This document shows, piece after piece, positions 41,712-49,930 of a DNA stretch of 64,000 bases; the stretch's first letter is position 1; each line of letters opens with the position of its first letter. The position numbers and the translations under genes are program-made. The notes below the pieces were generated by a model, which had not been told where the DNA came from, did not search any database, and saw only the letters and a program-made list of their open reading frames with translations. The stretch covers positions 62,001 to 126,000 of the forward strand of contig JAJYDJ010000004.1 in the NCBI GenBank assembly GCA_021777565.1. Direction: 5' to 3'. This DNA comes from a bacterium. GTDB lineage: Bacteria > Patescibacteria > Microgenomatia > Levybacterales > UBA12049.

Positions 41712-42565
41712 AACACTTAGGCATTCTTGTTGGTACTGATGCTGATCTTCCAGAGGAGCTCGCGAAACAAAACGAGATCATGATCTATCCGTTTGCAGTT
41801 CACTGGGAAGGACATACAGGGAATATGCAGGATAAAGACGTACTGTATACTGCCATGAGACAACCATCACCAGTGGGGTCACCACAAACATCCCAACCCG
41901 CCCCGCAGGTGTTTCTTGATCACTTTCAGACCCTTCTGAAAACCTATCAGGATATCCTTGTCCTTACTATTTCATCCGAAGTATCAGGATGTTTTAACAG
42001 TGCCAGACAAGCACAACAACAATTACCAGAGATTGAAAGAAATAGAATTCATATTGTTGACTCACAAGCATCCACAGGCGCTGAAGGGCTTTTGGCACTG
42101 AAAGCACGAGAATTAAGCAGAGAAAGGAAAAGCATACAAGAAATCCTGACACTGTTATCACTCTCTCAAGTCAGACTTTTTGGTACCTTTGATGATCCCT
42201 CATGGGCACAAAAAGGGGGAAGACTGAGTAGTATCCAGGCAACGCTTGTCAGACACATGATCGCTCAGGGATTTCGTCCCGTTCTGACCCTTAAAAAGGG
42301 CCAAATCGCCACCCATAAAATTCAAATGGGCACCAAAGAAAAAGTACCTGCACTGCTTGCTCAGCTCAAAGATGTATGTACACCCGAAACATCATTTACC
42401 TATGCAATAACGCATGGAGATTGTCCGGACCAAGCAGAAAAGCTTCATGAGCAAATAAAAGTCATGTATCCCAACGCTAACTGCGCTTATACCAATACGC
42501 TTTCGGCAGTCCTTGCCGCACATGTGGGTCCTGATAGTCTTGTGTTATCATTATTGATGCAATAA
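41708..42565 (+). CDS. fakB: DegV family fatty-acid-binding protein (FakB-like)
   Basis: About 285 residues from ATG 41708 (the open frame to 41591 covers fakA). The DegV fold is recognised from LGILVGTDADLPEELA, LVLTISSEVSGCFNSARQAQ (fatty-acid-carboxylate site), and VDSQASTGAEGLLALKAREL. Presents a fatty acid to the FakA kinase to form acyl-phosphate. Placed between fakA and a second plsY, so the operon encodes use of exogenous fatty acids. Confidence 0.88.
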   Translation: MKHLGILVGTDADLPEELAKQNEIMIYPFAVHWEGHTGNMQDKDVLYTAMRQPSPVGSPQTSQPAPQVFLDHFQTLLKTYQDILVLTISSEVSGCFNSARQAQQQLPEIERNRIHIVDSQASTGAEGLLALKARELSRERKSIQEILTLLSLSQVRLFGTFDDPSWAQKGGRLSSIQATLVRHMIAQGFRPVLTLKKGQIATHKIQMGTKEKVPALLAQLKDVCTPETSFTYAITHGDCPDQAEKLHEQIKVMYPNANCAYTNTLSAVLAAHVGPDSLVLSLLMQ

Positions 42566-42570
42566 TACAC

Positions 42571-42636
42571 TGTCATCCTGAGTGAAACGAAGGATCTCTT
42601 TTTAAAATAAGATTCTTCACTCCGTTCAGAATGACA
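42571..42636. repeat. Imperfect palindromic repeat element
   Basis: Left arm TGTCATCCTGAGTGAAACGA and the reverse complement of the right arm, TGTCATTCTGAACGGAGTGA, continue to GGATC and GAATC around an AT-rich centre. I recall similar TGTCATCCTGAG...GAAGGATC sequences as dispersed palindromes in many bacteria. It could end fakB transcripts or be a small mobile repeat. Only one copy is seen here. Confidence 0.7.
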
Positions 42637-42664
42637 GAACTATGTCGAATTGCTTATAACAGTT

Positions 42665-43294
42665 ATGCCTATTCTTTTTCTTATCATTGGCTACTTACTT
42701 GGTTCCTTTCCAACCGCCTATTTTGTCGTAAAAAAGTTTACTGGCAAAGATATCCGTTTTGAAGAGACAGGTAATGTCGGTGCGATGAATACGGCACGAA
42801 CCACCGGAAAGTTTTATCTGTTCTTTTTGGTATTTGCCGGTGACGCACTGAAGGGATATCTTGGCGTACTCCTGCCACTCATGCTGACTCACCATGACGT
42901 GCTATCAGTCACCTTGGGAGGATTTGGGGTAGTCCTGGGGCATTGTTATTCGCTGTATTTTAAAATCAAAGATGGGAAATTTGCTGGGGGGAAAGCAATT
43001 GCTTCACTTTTTGGGATACTCACAGGAGTTCACTTCATACACTTATTTATTCCCTGGGGAGCGGCTATGCTGATCCCAGTCCTTCTCACGGGTAATTTAT
43101 TTTTAGGTCAATTTTGTGGAACACTGGCGCTGCCATTGATTGGTTTTTTCTTATTCCCACAATACTTTCTCATGACCGTACTTCTGGCAATTCCTGTATT
43201 TATCAAACAATGGCCACGTGTCATCCCCATGCTGCAGGGCAAAGAGCCATCATGGTATTTTAAGCCCAAAAAAAGTATTACCAATCAAAAATAA
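42665..43294 (+). CDS. plsY: PlsY-like acyltransferase, copy 2
   Basis: About 209 residues from ATG 42665 (a TTG at 42650 is less likely). Six hydrophobic helices; FLIIGYLLGSFPTAYFVVKK, RFEETGNVGAMNTARTTG and DGKFAGGKAIASLFG correspond to PlsY loops, with ETGNVGAMN replacing the usual SGNIGATN. It is clearly divergent from copy 1 and may differ in acyl donor or acceptor. Followed 3 nt later by a methyltransferase. Confidence 0.85.
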   Translation: MPILFLIIGYLLGSFPTAYFVVKKFTGKDIRFEETGNVGAMNTARTTGKFYLFFLVFAGDALKGYLGVLLPLMLTHHDVLSVTLGGFGVVLGHCYSLYFKIKDGKFAGGKAIASLFGILTGVHFIHLFIPWGAAMLIPVLLTGNLFLGQFCGTLALPLIGFFLFPQYFLMTVLLAIPVFIKQWPRVIPMLQGKEPSWYFKPKKSITNQK

Positions 43295-43297
43295 CCT

Positions 43298-43912
43298 ATG
43301 ACTACCGATAACTTTACCAAACACACCACCACCGCATCACTCAAACAAATGAAATTTCTGCAGCGTTTCCTCATCGATCGTTTTTTAGTCAGACTTATCA
43401 GAATTCTCAAGCCACTGAGTGTTAGCTCAATTCTTGATGTTGGCGCCGGGGAGGGATTTACGCTGGCACGACTGGAAAGGGAAGGGATAGGGGAGAGACG
43501 AGAAGGAGTGGAGATACTCGACAGTGCACTTGCACTCGGCAAAAAATTTCATCCCCATATCAAACTCGTAAAAGGCTCTATTTATGAATTGCCCTATAAA
43601 GATAACAGCTGGGATCTGGTCTTATGTACAGAAGTATTAGAGCACTTGGAAGATCCCGAAAAAGCACTTGCAGAGCTTTTTAGAGTGTCCAAAAAATATA
43701 TTTTACTCTCAGTCCCCAATGAACCGTGGTTCATGCTCGGGAACTTCCTGCGTGGCAAGAATCTTTCACGCTGGGGCAATGATATCGAGCATATCAATCA
43801 CTGGACAGGGCAGAGTTTTATCAGCTTTGTGAAGCGTAATCATAAAAAGGTACGCATCAAGGCAGACTTCCCACTGCCATGGACCGTCCTGCTTCTTGAG
43901 AAGCATAGCTAG
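43298..43912 (+). CDS. Class I SAM-dependent methyltransferase
   Basis: 204 residues. Motif I ILDVGAGEGFTLARLE, then IKLVKGSIYELPYKDNSWDL (motifs II/III) and LCTEVLEHLEDPEKALAEL: a Methyltransf_11-type domain. The substrate is unknown; its position after a lipid acyltransferase suggests a lipid or quinone-like acceptor, but only by context. Starts 3 nt after the plsY copy 2 stop. Confidence 0.85.
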   Translation: MTTDNFTKHTTTASLKQMKFLQRFLIDRFLVRLIRILKPLSVSSILDVGAGEGFTLARLEREGIGERREGVEILDSALALGKKFHPHIKLVKGSIYELPYKDNSWDLVLCTEVLEHLEDPEKALAELFRVSKKYILLSVPNEPWFMLGNFLRGKNLSRWGNDIEHINHWTGQSFISFVKRNHKKVRIKADFPLPWTVLLLEKHS

Positions 43913-43932
43913 CCTCATTTTTCACAACATGC

Positions 43933-43938
43933 TACAAT
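43933..43938 (+). promoter_or_regulatory. tRNA-Arg promoter (-10 TACAAT)
   Basis: 12 nt before the tRNA 5' end, the same distance as at tRNA-Gly. Confidence 0.45.
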
Positions 43939-43950
43939 ACAGGTATCCTT

Positions 43951-44023
43951 GCGCCCATAGCTCAGTGGATAGAGCACATCGGTTCTAACGATATGGTCGG
44001 GGGTTCGAATCCCTCTGGGCGCA
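43951..44023 (+). tRNA. tRNA-Arg(TCT), integration site of the second island
   Basis: Acceptor GCGCCCA/TGGGCGC, D arm AGCTCAGTGGATAGAGC, loop GTTCTAA giving anticodon TCT, T arm GGGGGTTCGAATCCCTC. The outer pair of the anticodon stem is a mismatch (C/A). CCA is not encoded. The minus-strand recombinase gene ends inside it at 43962, so the tRNA is the target at which the element inserted while keeping the tRNA intact. Confidence 0.92.
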
Positions 44024-45707
44024 CAGACGGGGATTTTTGTTGAATATATTCAAAAATCGAGGCTAATTCGGGTGTTCCATCTTTAATTTCTTGATAGGTA
44101 GCTGATGTATCAAAGAGTAAGCTAAACATAAGTGCATTTTGAACTGGATCTGTGCCTGAAAGAATCAATTCGTGAAGGTGTTCCATATAATAAATGAGAT
44201 AGTTGGTAAGCGTATTGACATTAATCTCTTCCTCTTCTTTATTGCCTCGTTTACATATCAATTTAAGTCGTTCCTGCTCAAGTGTATCCAATTCTGCCTC
44301 TACTGCTTTTATTGCAACTTCACTGGTGAGTTTTTTTATCGTTTCAATAATTACTCTTTGCTCACCTTTTATTTGAGCAATACGTTCGTCAAGTAACGCA
44401 CTGTCACTCAGGAGGCTTTCTTTTCGTGTACTCCATGCTTCAAGTATCTTCATTTTTAATTTTTGTTGTGCCTCTTTTGTAAATTCAACCCCTTGAACAA
44501 AGCTTTCTACTGTGTCATGAAATTCTGCCTTTTTAATTCGATAATATCTATGACCTTTACTACAATGGTATGCTGGACGAGGTTTCCCACCTTTTCCTGT
44601 TGAGGCACTTGCTTGAAAAGTCTGCATACAATGAGGACAAAGTATGTGTTGCTTATATGGATATTCAGAACTAACTGTATTCTTTTGTTGTCTCCACTTT
44701 GGAATAAAACCTTTCACTACTTTTAATAAATCTCCCTCTTCAAGAATAGTGACTTTCCCTTTATTCGCTCTATTGAACATATCGACTGTTACAAGCCCAC
44801 CTTTATATAGCCTTACTGGCGTGCCATCTGTCCATTTTTCTGTATTCACTCCTGCATAAATCGGATTTTGGATATAATCATGAAACTGCTTTATAGTTAA
44901 TGGTTTTTCACCTTTGTAATCAATAACTTTCGTCTGATCATTCTTATCTCGTACAAATATTCTTCTTGATTTGAAACCCATATCATTTATTATGCGTACT
45001 ATTTGTTCATCAGTAAGGTTTCCTTGTATGCGAAGTTCAAACATTTTTATAAACCAAACTGACTCAATTGGGTCAGCTGTACGAATGCTCCGTTTACCAT
45101 GCGGAGTTTCTACTGTTTCATTCTTATATCCCATTTGTGGTCGTCTAGCAGTGTATCCCATTCTTGTATAACGAACCTCTGCGCCAATCATTCTGCTGAG
45201 AATATCTCTTACTTCTGATTTTGCCCTTTCTGCCTCTAAAAGTTCACTCGTCCAAGAAGGACTATATTCGCTCCAATTATATTTTACATTCAAATGGGAT
45301 AGAGTATTGATCGTTTGACTACTAATTACACCATAGGTATCAACAAGCGTTACGCCAGCTTTTGCAAATTCTGCCTTTAAATATCCATAGACTGCAGATC
45401 CAGCACGGGTCACTCGGTCAATACTTTTAATAAACGCAAACTCGATCTTATATTCTGGATTTTTACAGTATTCGACCGCTTTTAATAGAGGCTGCATGTC
45501 TAATTCACCACTAGCAGATTCGGTAAACTCAAATCTTTGTTTGATTTTTATCTTACACGAGAGTGTTGCTTCAATACGCAAAATGGCAGACTGATTTCTA
45601 TTTCCCTGATCGTTCAGGCTGTCACCAGTTAGATCCTGCTTTACAGAAGAGACTCTTCCTATTTCAATGCCGTTCCTGATTTTAGTATCCATCTCTCTGT
45701 CTTTCAT
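43962..45707 (-). CDS. Large serine recombinase (integrase of the second island)
   Basis: 581 residues. The N-terminal resolvase domain has EIGRVSSVKQD with the catalytic Ser, AFIKSIDRVTRAG, then the recombinase domain (IYAGVNTEKW), a zinc ribbon (ILCPHCMQTF and YHCSKGHRYY), a coiled coil and a tail. The final residues RPEGFEPPTISLEPMCSIH are read from the antisense strand of tRNA-Arg. The N-terminus is intact and the enzyme looks functional. It marks the left end of the element; the small ORF just upstream is probably co-transcribed. Confidence 0.9.
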   Translation of the reverse strand: MKDREMDTKIRNGIEIGRVSSVKQDLTGDSLNDQGNRNQSAILRIEATLSCKIKIKQRFEFTESASGELDMQPLLKAVEYCKNPEYKIEFAFIKSIDRVTRAGSAVYGYLKAEFAKAGVTLVDTYGVISSQTINTLSHLNVKYNWSEYSPSWTSELLEAERAKSEVRDILSRMIGAEVRYTRMGYTARRPQMGYKNETVETPHGKRSIRTADPIESVWFIKMFELRIQGNLTDEQIVRIINDMGFKSRRIFVRDKNDQTKVIDYKGEKPLTIKQFHDYIQNPIYAGVNTEKWTDGTPVRLYKGGLVTVDMFNRANKGKVTILEEGDLLKVVKGFIPKWRQQKNTVSSEYPYKQHILCPHCMQTFQASASTGKGGKPRPAYHCSKGHRYYRIKKAEFHDTVESFVQGVEFTKEAQQKLKMKILEAWSTRKESLLSDSALLDERIAQIKGEQRVIIETIKKLTSEVAIKAVEAELDTLEQERLKLICKRGNKEEEEINVNTLTNYLIYYMEHLHELILSGTDPVQNALMFSLLFDTSATYQEIKDGTPELASIFEYIQQKSPSVRPEGFEPPTISLEPMCSIH

Positions 45708-45713
45708 CGTAGG

Positions 45714-45881
45714 TTATATTTTTGTAAACCTCAATATGCCATTCTTTCTATCCTCAAGCATACGATCGATGACTAAGTTAACAAAGATATTCATACGCTC
45801 ATTATCAGTTACAGACTTCATAACCTGTCTTTCCCGTTTAATGGATATTTTTACTGAAGATCGCCTATTTAATTTTTTAAT
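45714..45881 (-). CDS. Small candidate gene upstream of the recombinase
   Basis: 55 codons in an open frame ending 6 nt before the recombinase start. AAGGAGG, located in the last codons of the preceding gene, is well spaced for an ATT start at 45881; an ATG at 45821 would give 35 residues. The product is basic (IKKLNRRSSVKISIKRER) and might be a small DNA-binding or excision factor. This is speculative; the unusual start codon lowers confidence. Confidence 0.3.
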   Translation of the reverse strand: MKKLNRRSSVKISIKRERQVMKSVTDNERMNIFVNLVIDRMLEDRKNGILRFTKI

Positions 45882-46419
45882 AAGCTACCTCCTTATTTTT
45901 GTTTGAAAGTTCTATGTCTATCTCATCAGGGTCAATATATACATCTGCAAAAGAACTTAAATTAACCTTAGAAGAAATATTAAAGCTTTGATAGCCAATC
46001 TGGCCTCGAGTGCTATGCAAAGCAGCATAGTCTTCTTGCAATTCTGCATTGATCCTATGTATATCTGCATAAAGCTCATGCAAATTTGCATAGTTCATGC
46101 TGTGCATCTTTTTTGCAACATCCTTAAGAAATAGTGGAAAATAAGCAAGATGAATAGAATCTTTATACCTAATAAGATACTTTTTCTTTTCAAGATTTTT
46201 TAACTGTCTCGAAACAGTAGATTGATTGCAGTTCATTATGACTGCAAGGCTAGAATGCGATTTAGTGATATAAGAGAATTGAAGATTACTTCTATCCCAT
46301 ACTGCTTCCATTATTAATGTTATGTAAAAACCAAATAGGGCGTATCCTAGGTCTTTTTCAAGTAACTTTGCTTGTCTTGGTAAAACCAGATACCCATGAT
46401 AATTCACTTTATTTTCCAT
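45877..46419 (-). CDS. Winged-helix DNA-binding protein of the mobile element
   Basis: 180 residues. A winged helix is seen at about 60-100 (HSSLAVIMNCNQSTVSRQLK followed by NLEKKKYLIRY), with a preceding helical region (LGYALFGFYITLIMEAVWDR). This resembles replication-initiator or MarR-like proteins carried by plasmids and integrative elements. The C-terminal third is acidic and unstructured-looking. It lies upstream of the recombinase on the same strand and may control it or act in element replication. Confidence 0.55.
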   Translation of the reverse strand: MENKVNYHGYLVLPRQAKLLEKDLGYALFGFYITLIMEAVWDRSNLQFSYITKSHSSLAVIMNCNQSTVSRQLKNLEKKKYLIRYKDSIHLAYFPLFLKDVAKKMHSMNYANLHELYADIHRINAELQEDYAALHSTRGQIGYQSFNISSKVNLSSFADVYIDPDEIDIELSNKNKEVAY

Positions 46420-46444
46420 ACCTATACATCTCTCTTGTTTAGTT

Positions 46445-46696
46445 TTAACCGCTAAAAATCATATCCTTGATATCTCTGAAAGCGGAATAAAGTACTTTAG
46501 GCTGGATTGCTAACGCATTTAAGTTCCAGTAACTTTGTATAAGCTCTTCCGCTTTAGCTTTAGGAGTGAATTGAAAAAGAATTGCTCCATTAGGCAATCT
46601 TCGTTTCCCAAGAAGCTGTACTTGATTTGTAGCGTATAAGTACGAAGCTACTGCTATATCTTTTATCTCTGCGGCTGAATTCTCATTCCTATCCAT
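46445..46696 (-). CDS. DUF5659-like small protein
   Basis: 83 residues. EIKDIAVASYLYATNQVQLL, RLPNGAILFQFTPKAKAEEL and the end YSAFRDIKDMIFSG fit a small alpha/beta domain called DUF5659, often seen on mobile elements in CPR. Function unknown. Confidence 0.55.
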   Translation of the reverse strand: MDRNENSAAEIKDIAVASYLYATNQVQLLGKRRLPNGAILFQFTPKAKAEELIQSYWNLNALAIQPKVLYSAFRDIKDMIFSG

Positions 46697-46806
46697 ACTA
46701 TCTAGTATTATTGTATTTGAGGCTAAACAATTACTTATACATTTTTAAAATGATGTATTGGGAGGAGTGAGGCTATGTATATAAATTGCTCTAATGTGAT
46801 ATACAT

Positions 46807-47166
46807 TTAGACAGAGTTTTGTAAACTCTTCTCTAGTTCTTCAATGCGTTTCTCAAATTCTGCTTTCTCATGAGCATCTAACCAACACCGCGTCAAAAAT
46901 CCTATGGTCGAACCCACCTTTATTGGTACTTTCCCTTGCCAGATACCATTGATTGTTTTGCTTATAAGCATCTGTATGTCTTTAGGTGTTCTTAGTGTTA
47001 TTTCCTCTTGAAAAGAAATGGATGGACTCCTATTAGTTCCACCTTTCTGAGAAGCAGCATAAGCCCGTGTAATGTGTTCAGGACTATGCCGAAAGCAAAG
47101 TTGAGTATCTACAATACTGTTCGCCTTGCATTGCTCTTTATTTGTTTTTATATAGGTGCATTTCAT
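46807..47166 (-). CDS. Small protein with an N-terminal Cys/His finger
   Basis: 119 residues. The start MKCTYIKTNKEQCKAN followed by LCFRHSPEH forms a C-x9-C-x10-C-x2-H cluster, common in small phage- or plasmid-encoded proteins and thought to bind zinc. The C-terminus is a helix (EKAEFEKRIEELEKSL) that may form a coiled coil. Overlaps the upstream small gene by 4 nt. Confidence 0.5.
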   Translation of the reverse strand: MKCTYIKTNKEQCKANSIVDTQLCFRHSPEHITRAYAASQKGGTNRSPSISFQEEITLRTPKDIQMLISKTINGIWQGKVPIKVGSTIGFLTRCWLDAHEKAEFEKRIEELEKSLQNSV

Positions 47167-47375
47167 ACAGAAATTCCATCTTTGGTTAAATAAGTCTTAA
47201 TAAGAATAATATCTGTACTTTTTTTTGAGTTATCCCACTCCACAAGCCCGCCATTTTTGTACATATAGATAACCTTTCCAACTTGATAAAGAGTAAGAGT
47301 TGTAGGAATCGTTTCAATAGACTCAGTCTTGCCAATTTGAGCCTCAAGTTGTCTTAATCGCATATATACATTCAT
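47163..47375 (-). CDS. Small hypothetical protein of the mobile element
   Basis: 70 residues; an N-terminal helix (YMRLRQLEAQIGK) and a beta-rich rest (VIYMYKNGGLVEWD). No family recognised. It is coupled to the Cys/His-finger gene by a 4-nt overlap, which is the main support for calling it a gene. Confidence 0.45.
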   Translation of the reverse strand: MNVYMRLRQLEAQIGKTESIETIPTTLTLYQVGKVIYMYKNGGLVEWDNSKKSTDIILIKTYLTKDGISV

Positions 47376-47467
47376 AACTTAGTTATGGGGTACCCAGTTT
47401 TATAGTAGCTGAACGTAAGAGAAATCTTATACAAAATAGAGATAACAGAAAAAAACATACCAACTGT

Positions 47468-47473
47468 TATAAT
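47468..47473 (+). promoter_or_regulatory. -10 box TATAAT, 6 nt before ATG 47480
   Basis: Leaderless spacing seen also inside the mobile element. Confidence 0.55.
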
Positions 47474-47479
47474 AAAAGC

Positions 47480-48217
47480 ATGGATTTAGAAGTAAAAGAA
47501 AAGCTACTTAAAAAGCATTGGTTTCCTCCTCAATATGTCTTGCACGCATGGAATACAATCTTAGATATATTTGGTGTTGATATTATCAACTCCGATACTG
47601 ATTTAAAAAAGGTGCAAGAAATGAAAGCTACCTCGATTATGATGTTAGGAATATATAAAAACCTTGGTTTTGAAAAATATTTCATGCAAGGAGCAACAGA
47701 AAAAGAACAATTTCCTGACACTTTTACCATTTATCAGACTGAGCACCCAGTAGAAACAAAATGGCAAACAATTGAAGTAGTAGGCTATGGAGACCAAGAT
47801 AATAGACATATTGATGTAGGTCAATTCATTCTTGAGACAAAACTTGTTAGTAAGAAGAAAGCATATGATGAAGATACAATTATCCTATGCAATATCCTGA
47901 AGGATAATACTCAAATTGATTATGTTGACATATTTAGTAAACTGAGCTCTGCAAAATTTAAACCTACCCGAGTATACGTTGTCGGAAATCTTCATGATGA
48001 TATTTGGAGATTATCTCAGGTGTGGCCAACAATAACACATGTAAATATAGACGTAGTTGCAGAAGCAAATAATTATCCTGAGAAACGTCCCTTTCTATTT
48101 CGTCTAGGAAAATCTGAGACTTTTGATGTCCAGCATCATCAACTCATTCCTGTTCCTAATGCGTTCGAAATATTTGGACTAGATGAAAGCAAGTTAAGAG
48201 CAAGATATAATAAGTAA
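47480..48217 (+). CDS. Hypothetical protein of the second island
   Basis: 245 residues with no recognised family. A helical N-terminus is followed by an alpha/beta core (TIEVVGYGDQDNRHIDVGQF, TIILCNILKDNTQIDYVDIF, TRVYVVGNLHDD). No transmembrane segment. It starts the plus-strand block that includes two membrane proteins, so it may be the soluble component of the same unit. A defence role is possible from location only. Confidence 0.55.
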   Translation: MDLEVKEKLLKKHWFPPQYVLHAWNTILDIFGVDIINSDTDLKKVQEMKATSIMMLGIYKNLGFEKYFMQGATEKEQFPDTFTIYQTEHPVETKWQTIEVVGYGDQDNRHIDVGQFILETKLVSKKKAYDEDTIILCNILKDNTQIDYVDIFSKLSSAKFKPTRVYVVGNLHDDIWRLSQVWPTITHVNIDVVAEANNYPEKRPFLFRLGKSETFDVQHHQLIPVPNAFEIFGLDESKLRARYNK

Positions 48218-48244
48218 AATTAGGAACATGGAACAAAACATAAT

Positions 48245-48733
48245 ATGTGGAATAATTTATTAAGTGGGCTCATTGGTGCGGTAATAGGTGCTGTTATTGG
48301 TGGTTACCTTTCTTATCTTGGAGCAATAAAAGCAGCAGAAAAAACTATTACAGCTCTATATAAACAGGACCACGAACGTAGGGAAATAGAAGCTAAAGAA
48401 AAGAAAGATGCAATTGTTAATAACCTGCTAGGTGAAATAAGTGAAAATATTGACCTTGCAGACCAAAATCAAATAGCGCACGCAAAGATAAAATTCATTA
48501 CTGATGCTTGGGATAGCGCTAGAGGTAATTTGTATTACCTGAGTGAACCTACTCAGGCTCAAATACAAAAAGCCTACATAAATGCACACAACTATAATGC
48601 TTTAGTTGAGTATGATTTAGCAAAAGTTCCCTATGGAGCGGGTTACTTTGATGACGAAATGAAAAAGAGAGCCTTAGCAACCAAAGGTGAGCTAGTTGTT
48701 TGCAAGACAGAGTTAGAGAAATTAAAGAAATAA
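48245..48733 (+). CDS. Glycine-zipper single-pass membrane protein A
   Basis: 162 residues. N-terminal transmembrane helix with small-residue spacing (LSGLIGAVIGAVIGGYLSYL), then a charged helical cytoplasmic region (KQDHERREIEAKEKKDA). The next gene has the same N-terminal plan, suggesting duplication. Glycine zippers favour helix packing and can form pores, but function here is unknown. Begins 27 nt after the preceding gene. Confidence 0.55.
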   Translation: MWNNLLSGLIGAVIGAVIGGYLSYLGAIKAAEKTITALYKQDHERREIEAKEKKDAIVNNLLGEISENIDLADQNQIAHAKIKFITDAWDSARGNLYYLSEPTQAQIQKAYINAHNYNALVEYDLAKVPYGAGYFDDEMKKRALATKGELVVCKTELEKLKK

Positions 48734-48734
48734 T

Positions 48735-49559
48735 ATGAACATCACTCCAGAATTTGTGACAGCGCTATTAAGCGGCCTCGTCGGATCCATACTAGGAGCA
48801 GTGACTGGTGGATATTACTCATATAAAGGATCAATTGATTCTGCAAAACAGCAAATTTCATCACTTTACAAGCAAGAAGAGGACAGAAGAAGGCATGAAT
48901 CTAAAAGAAGAATTCATGACATAAGACATGACAAATACTACGAACATAGAAATACTATTGTTCAAATTGAGCAAGAGTTAATACCACTCCGAGTAAACAT
49001 CTCTCGAGATATAATATCTATAGCAGATGCTATTACCAATACACATGAGGCAAATGTCAGATTTATTTTAAGATTTTATGGGTTACACCTCAGTAATGGT
49101 CTCGGACTTCGACTTATGAATTTAGACATAATCAATAAGTATGCTGAATTATATTCAGCTATTGAGAGCTTTAATTCAGATATTCAGTATGTTTCTGGTA
49201 TGGTTTCATCTTTTATGGATGATAGGAAAGCTGGAAAAATTGACGATTCAATGATCGAGTCATATAAAGTATTTATACCTCAATTACAAGATACATGTGA
49301 ACAAATTGACCAGAAATCATTGGAGCTCTTGGGAATGTGTAAGCTAGCGATAGGTAAAGAAGATAAAAAGATTCGAGATCAATATGTAGAAGATGGCAAG
49401 GAGATTAAATACACTTTTGATAAAAAATCCTTAAATAATAAATATGAAGGAATTAAAAAAGAAGAAGATGGTTCACTCCATCAGGCTGAAAAACAACCCA
49501 AATTTGTCTCTCCTTTCTTGGATTTAAAAAAAGTACTTATAACACCCGTAAACGTTTGA
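48735..49559 (+). CDS. Glycine-zipper single-pass membrane protein B
   Basis: 274 residues. The same architecture as its neighbour: transmembrane helix LLSGLVGSILGAVTGGYYSY followed by KQQISSLYKQEEDRRRHES and a long helical domain with a likely coiled coil. It starts 1 nt after the stop of protein A. The pair are probably membrane partners. No known domain recognised in the C-terminal 200 residues. Confidence 0.55.
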   Translation: MNITPEFVTALLSGLVGSILGAVTGGYYSYKGSIDSAKQQISSLYKQEEDRRRHESKRRIHDIRHDKYYEHRNTIVQIEQELIPLRVNISRDIISIADAITNTHEANVRFILRFYGLHLSNGLGLRLMNLDIINKYAELYSAIESFNSDIQYVSGMVSSFMDDRKAGKIDDSMIESYKVFIPQLQDTCEQIDQKSLELLGMCKLAIGKEDKKIRDQYVEDGKEIKYTFDKKSLNNKYEGIKKEEDGSLHQAEKQPKFVSPFLDLKKVLITPVNV

Positions 49560-49608
49560 TTCTAGGATGCTGAAAAAAGCTCAAGACCTATCGATTCTCT
49601 CGAAAAAA

Positions 49609-49845
49609 CTAAAAAGCGATGAGGTCTCTTGCCTTCACTCCAAGTCCTTTGGAGATTTTAATTAAATATCTGATTGTTGTATTAACATAACCATTCTCAA
49701 TTTTTGCTAAATAAGATACATCAAGGCTCGCTTTATCAGCTAAATCTTCTTGAGTCATTCTTTTCCCTTCCCTAAGAGACTTTATTGTTTCCCCAAGTAG
49801 CCTTCTTTCTTTTTGGAACGGATTATCCTGTGAGTATCCTCGCAT
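49609..49845 (-). CDS. XRE-family HTH regulator
   Basis: 78 residues: IKSLREGKRMTQEDLADKAS then LDVSYLAKIENGYVNTTI, a complete Cro/C1-type helix-turn-helix. The size is almost the domain alone. Probably regulates neighbouring element genes; it is convergent with the membrane-protein pair. Confidence 0.82.
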   Translation of the reverse strand: MRGYSQDNPFQKERRLLGETIKSLREGKRMTQEDLADKASLDVSYLAKIENGYVNTTIRYLIKISKGLGVKARDLIAF

Positions 49846-49930
49846 AAAGCAATTATTGAAGAACTAGCAATATAGCACCATTCCATATATAGAAAGTTTC
49901 TGATAGAATTAGACTGGAGGTTATATTAAT

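Noticed and set aside
44019..44060. Terminator after tRNA-Arg
   Set aside because: GGGGATTTTT follows the tRNA but no convincing stem precedes the T run.
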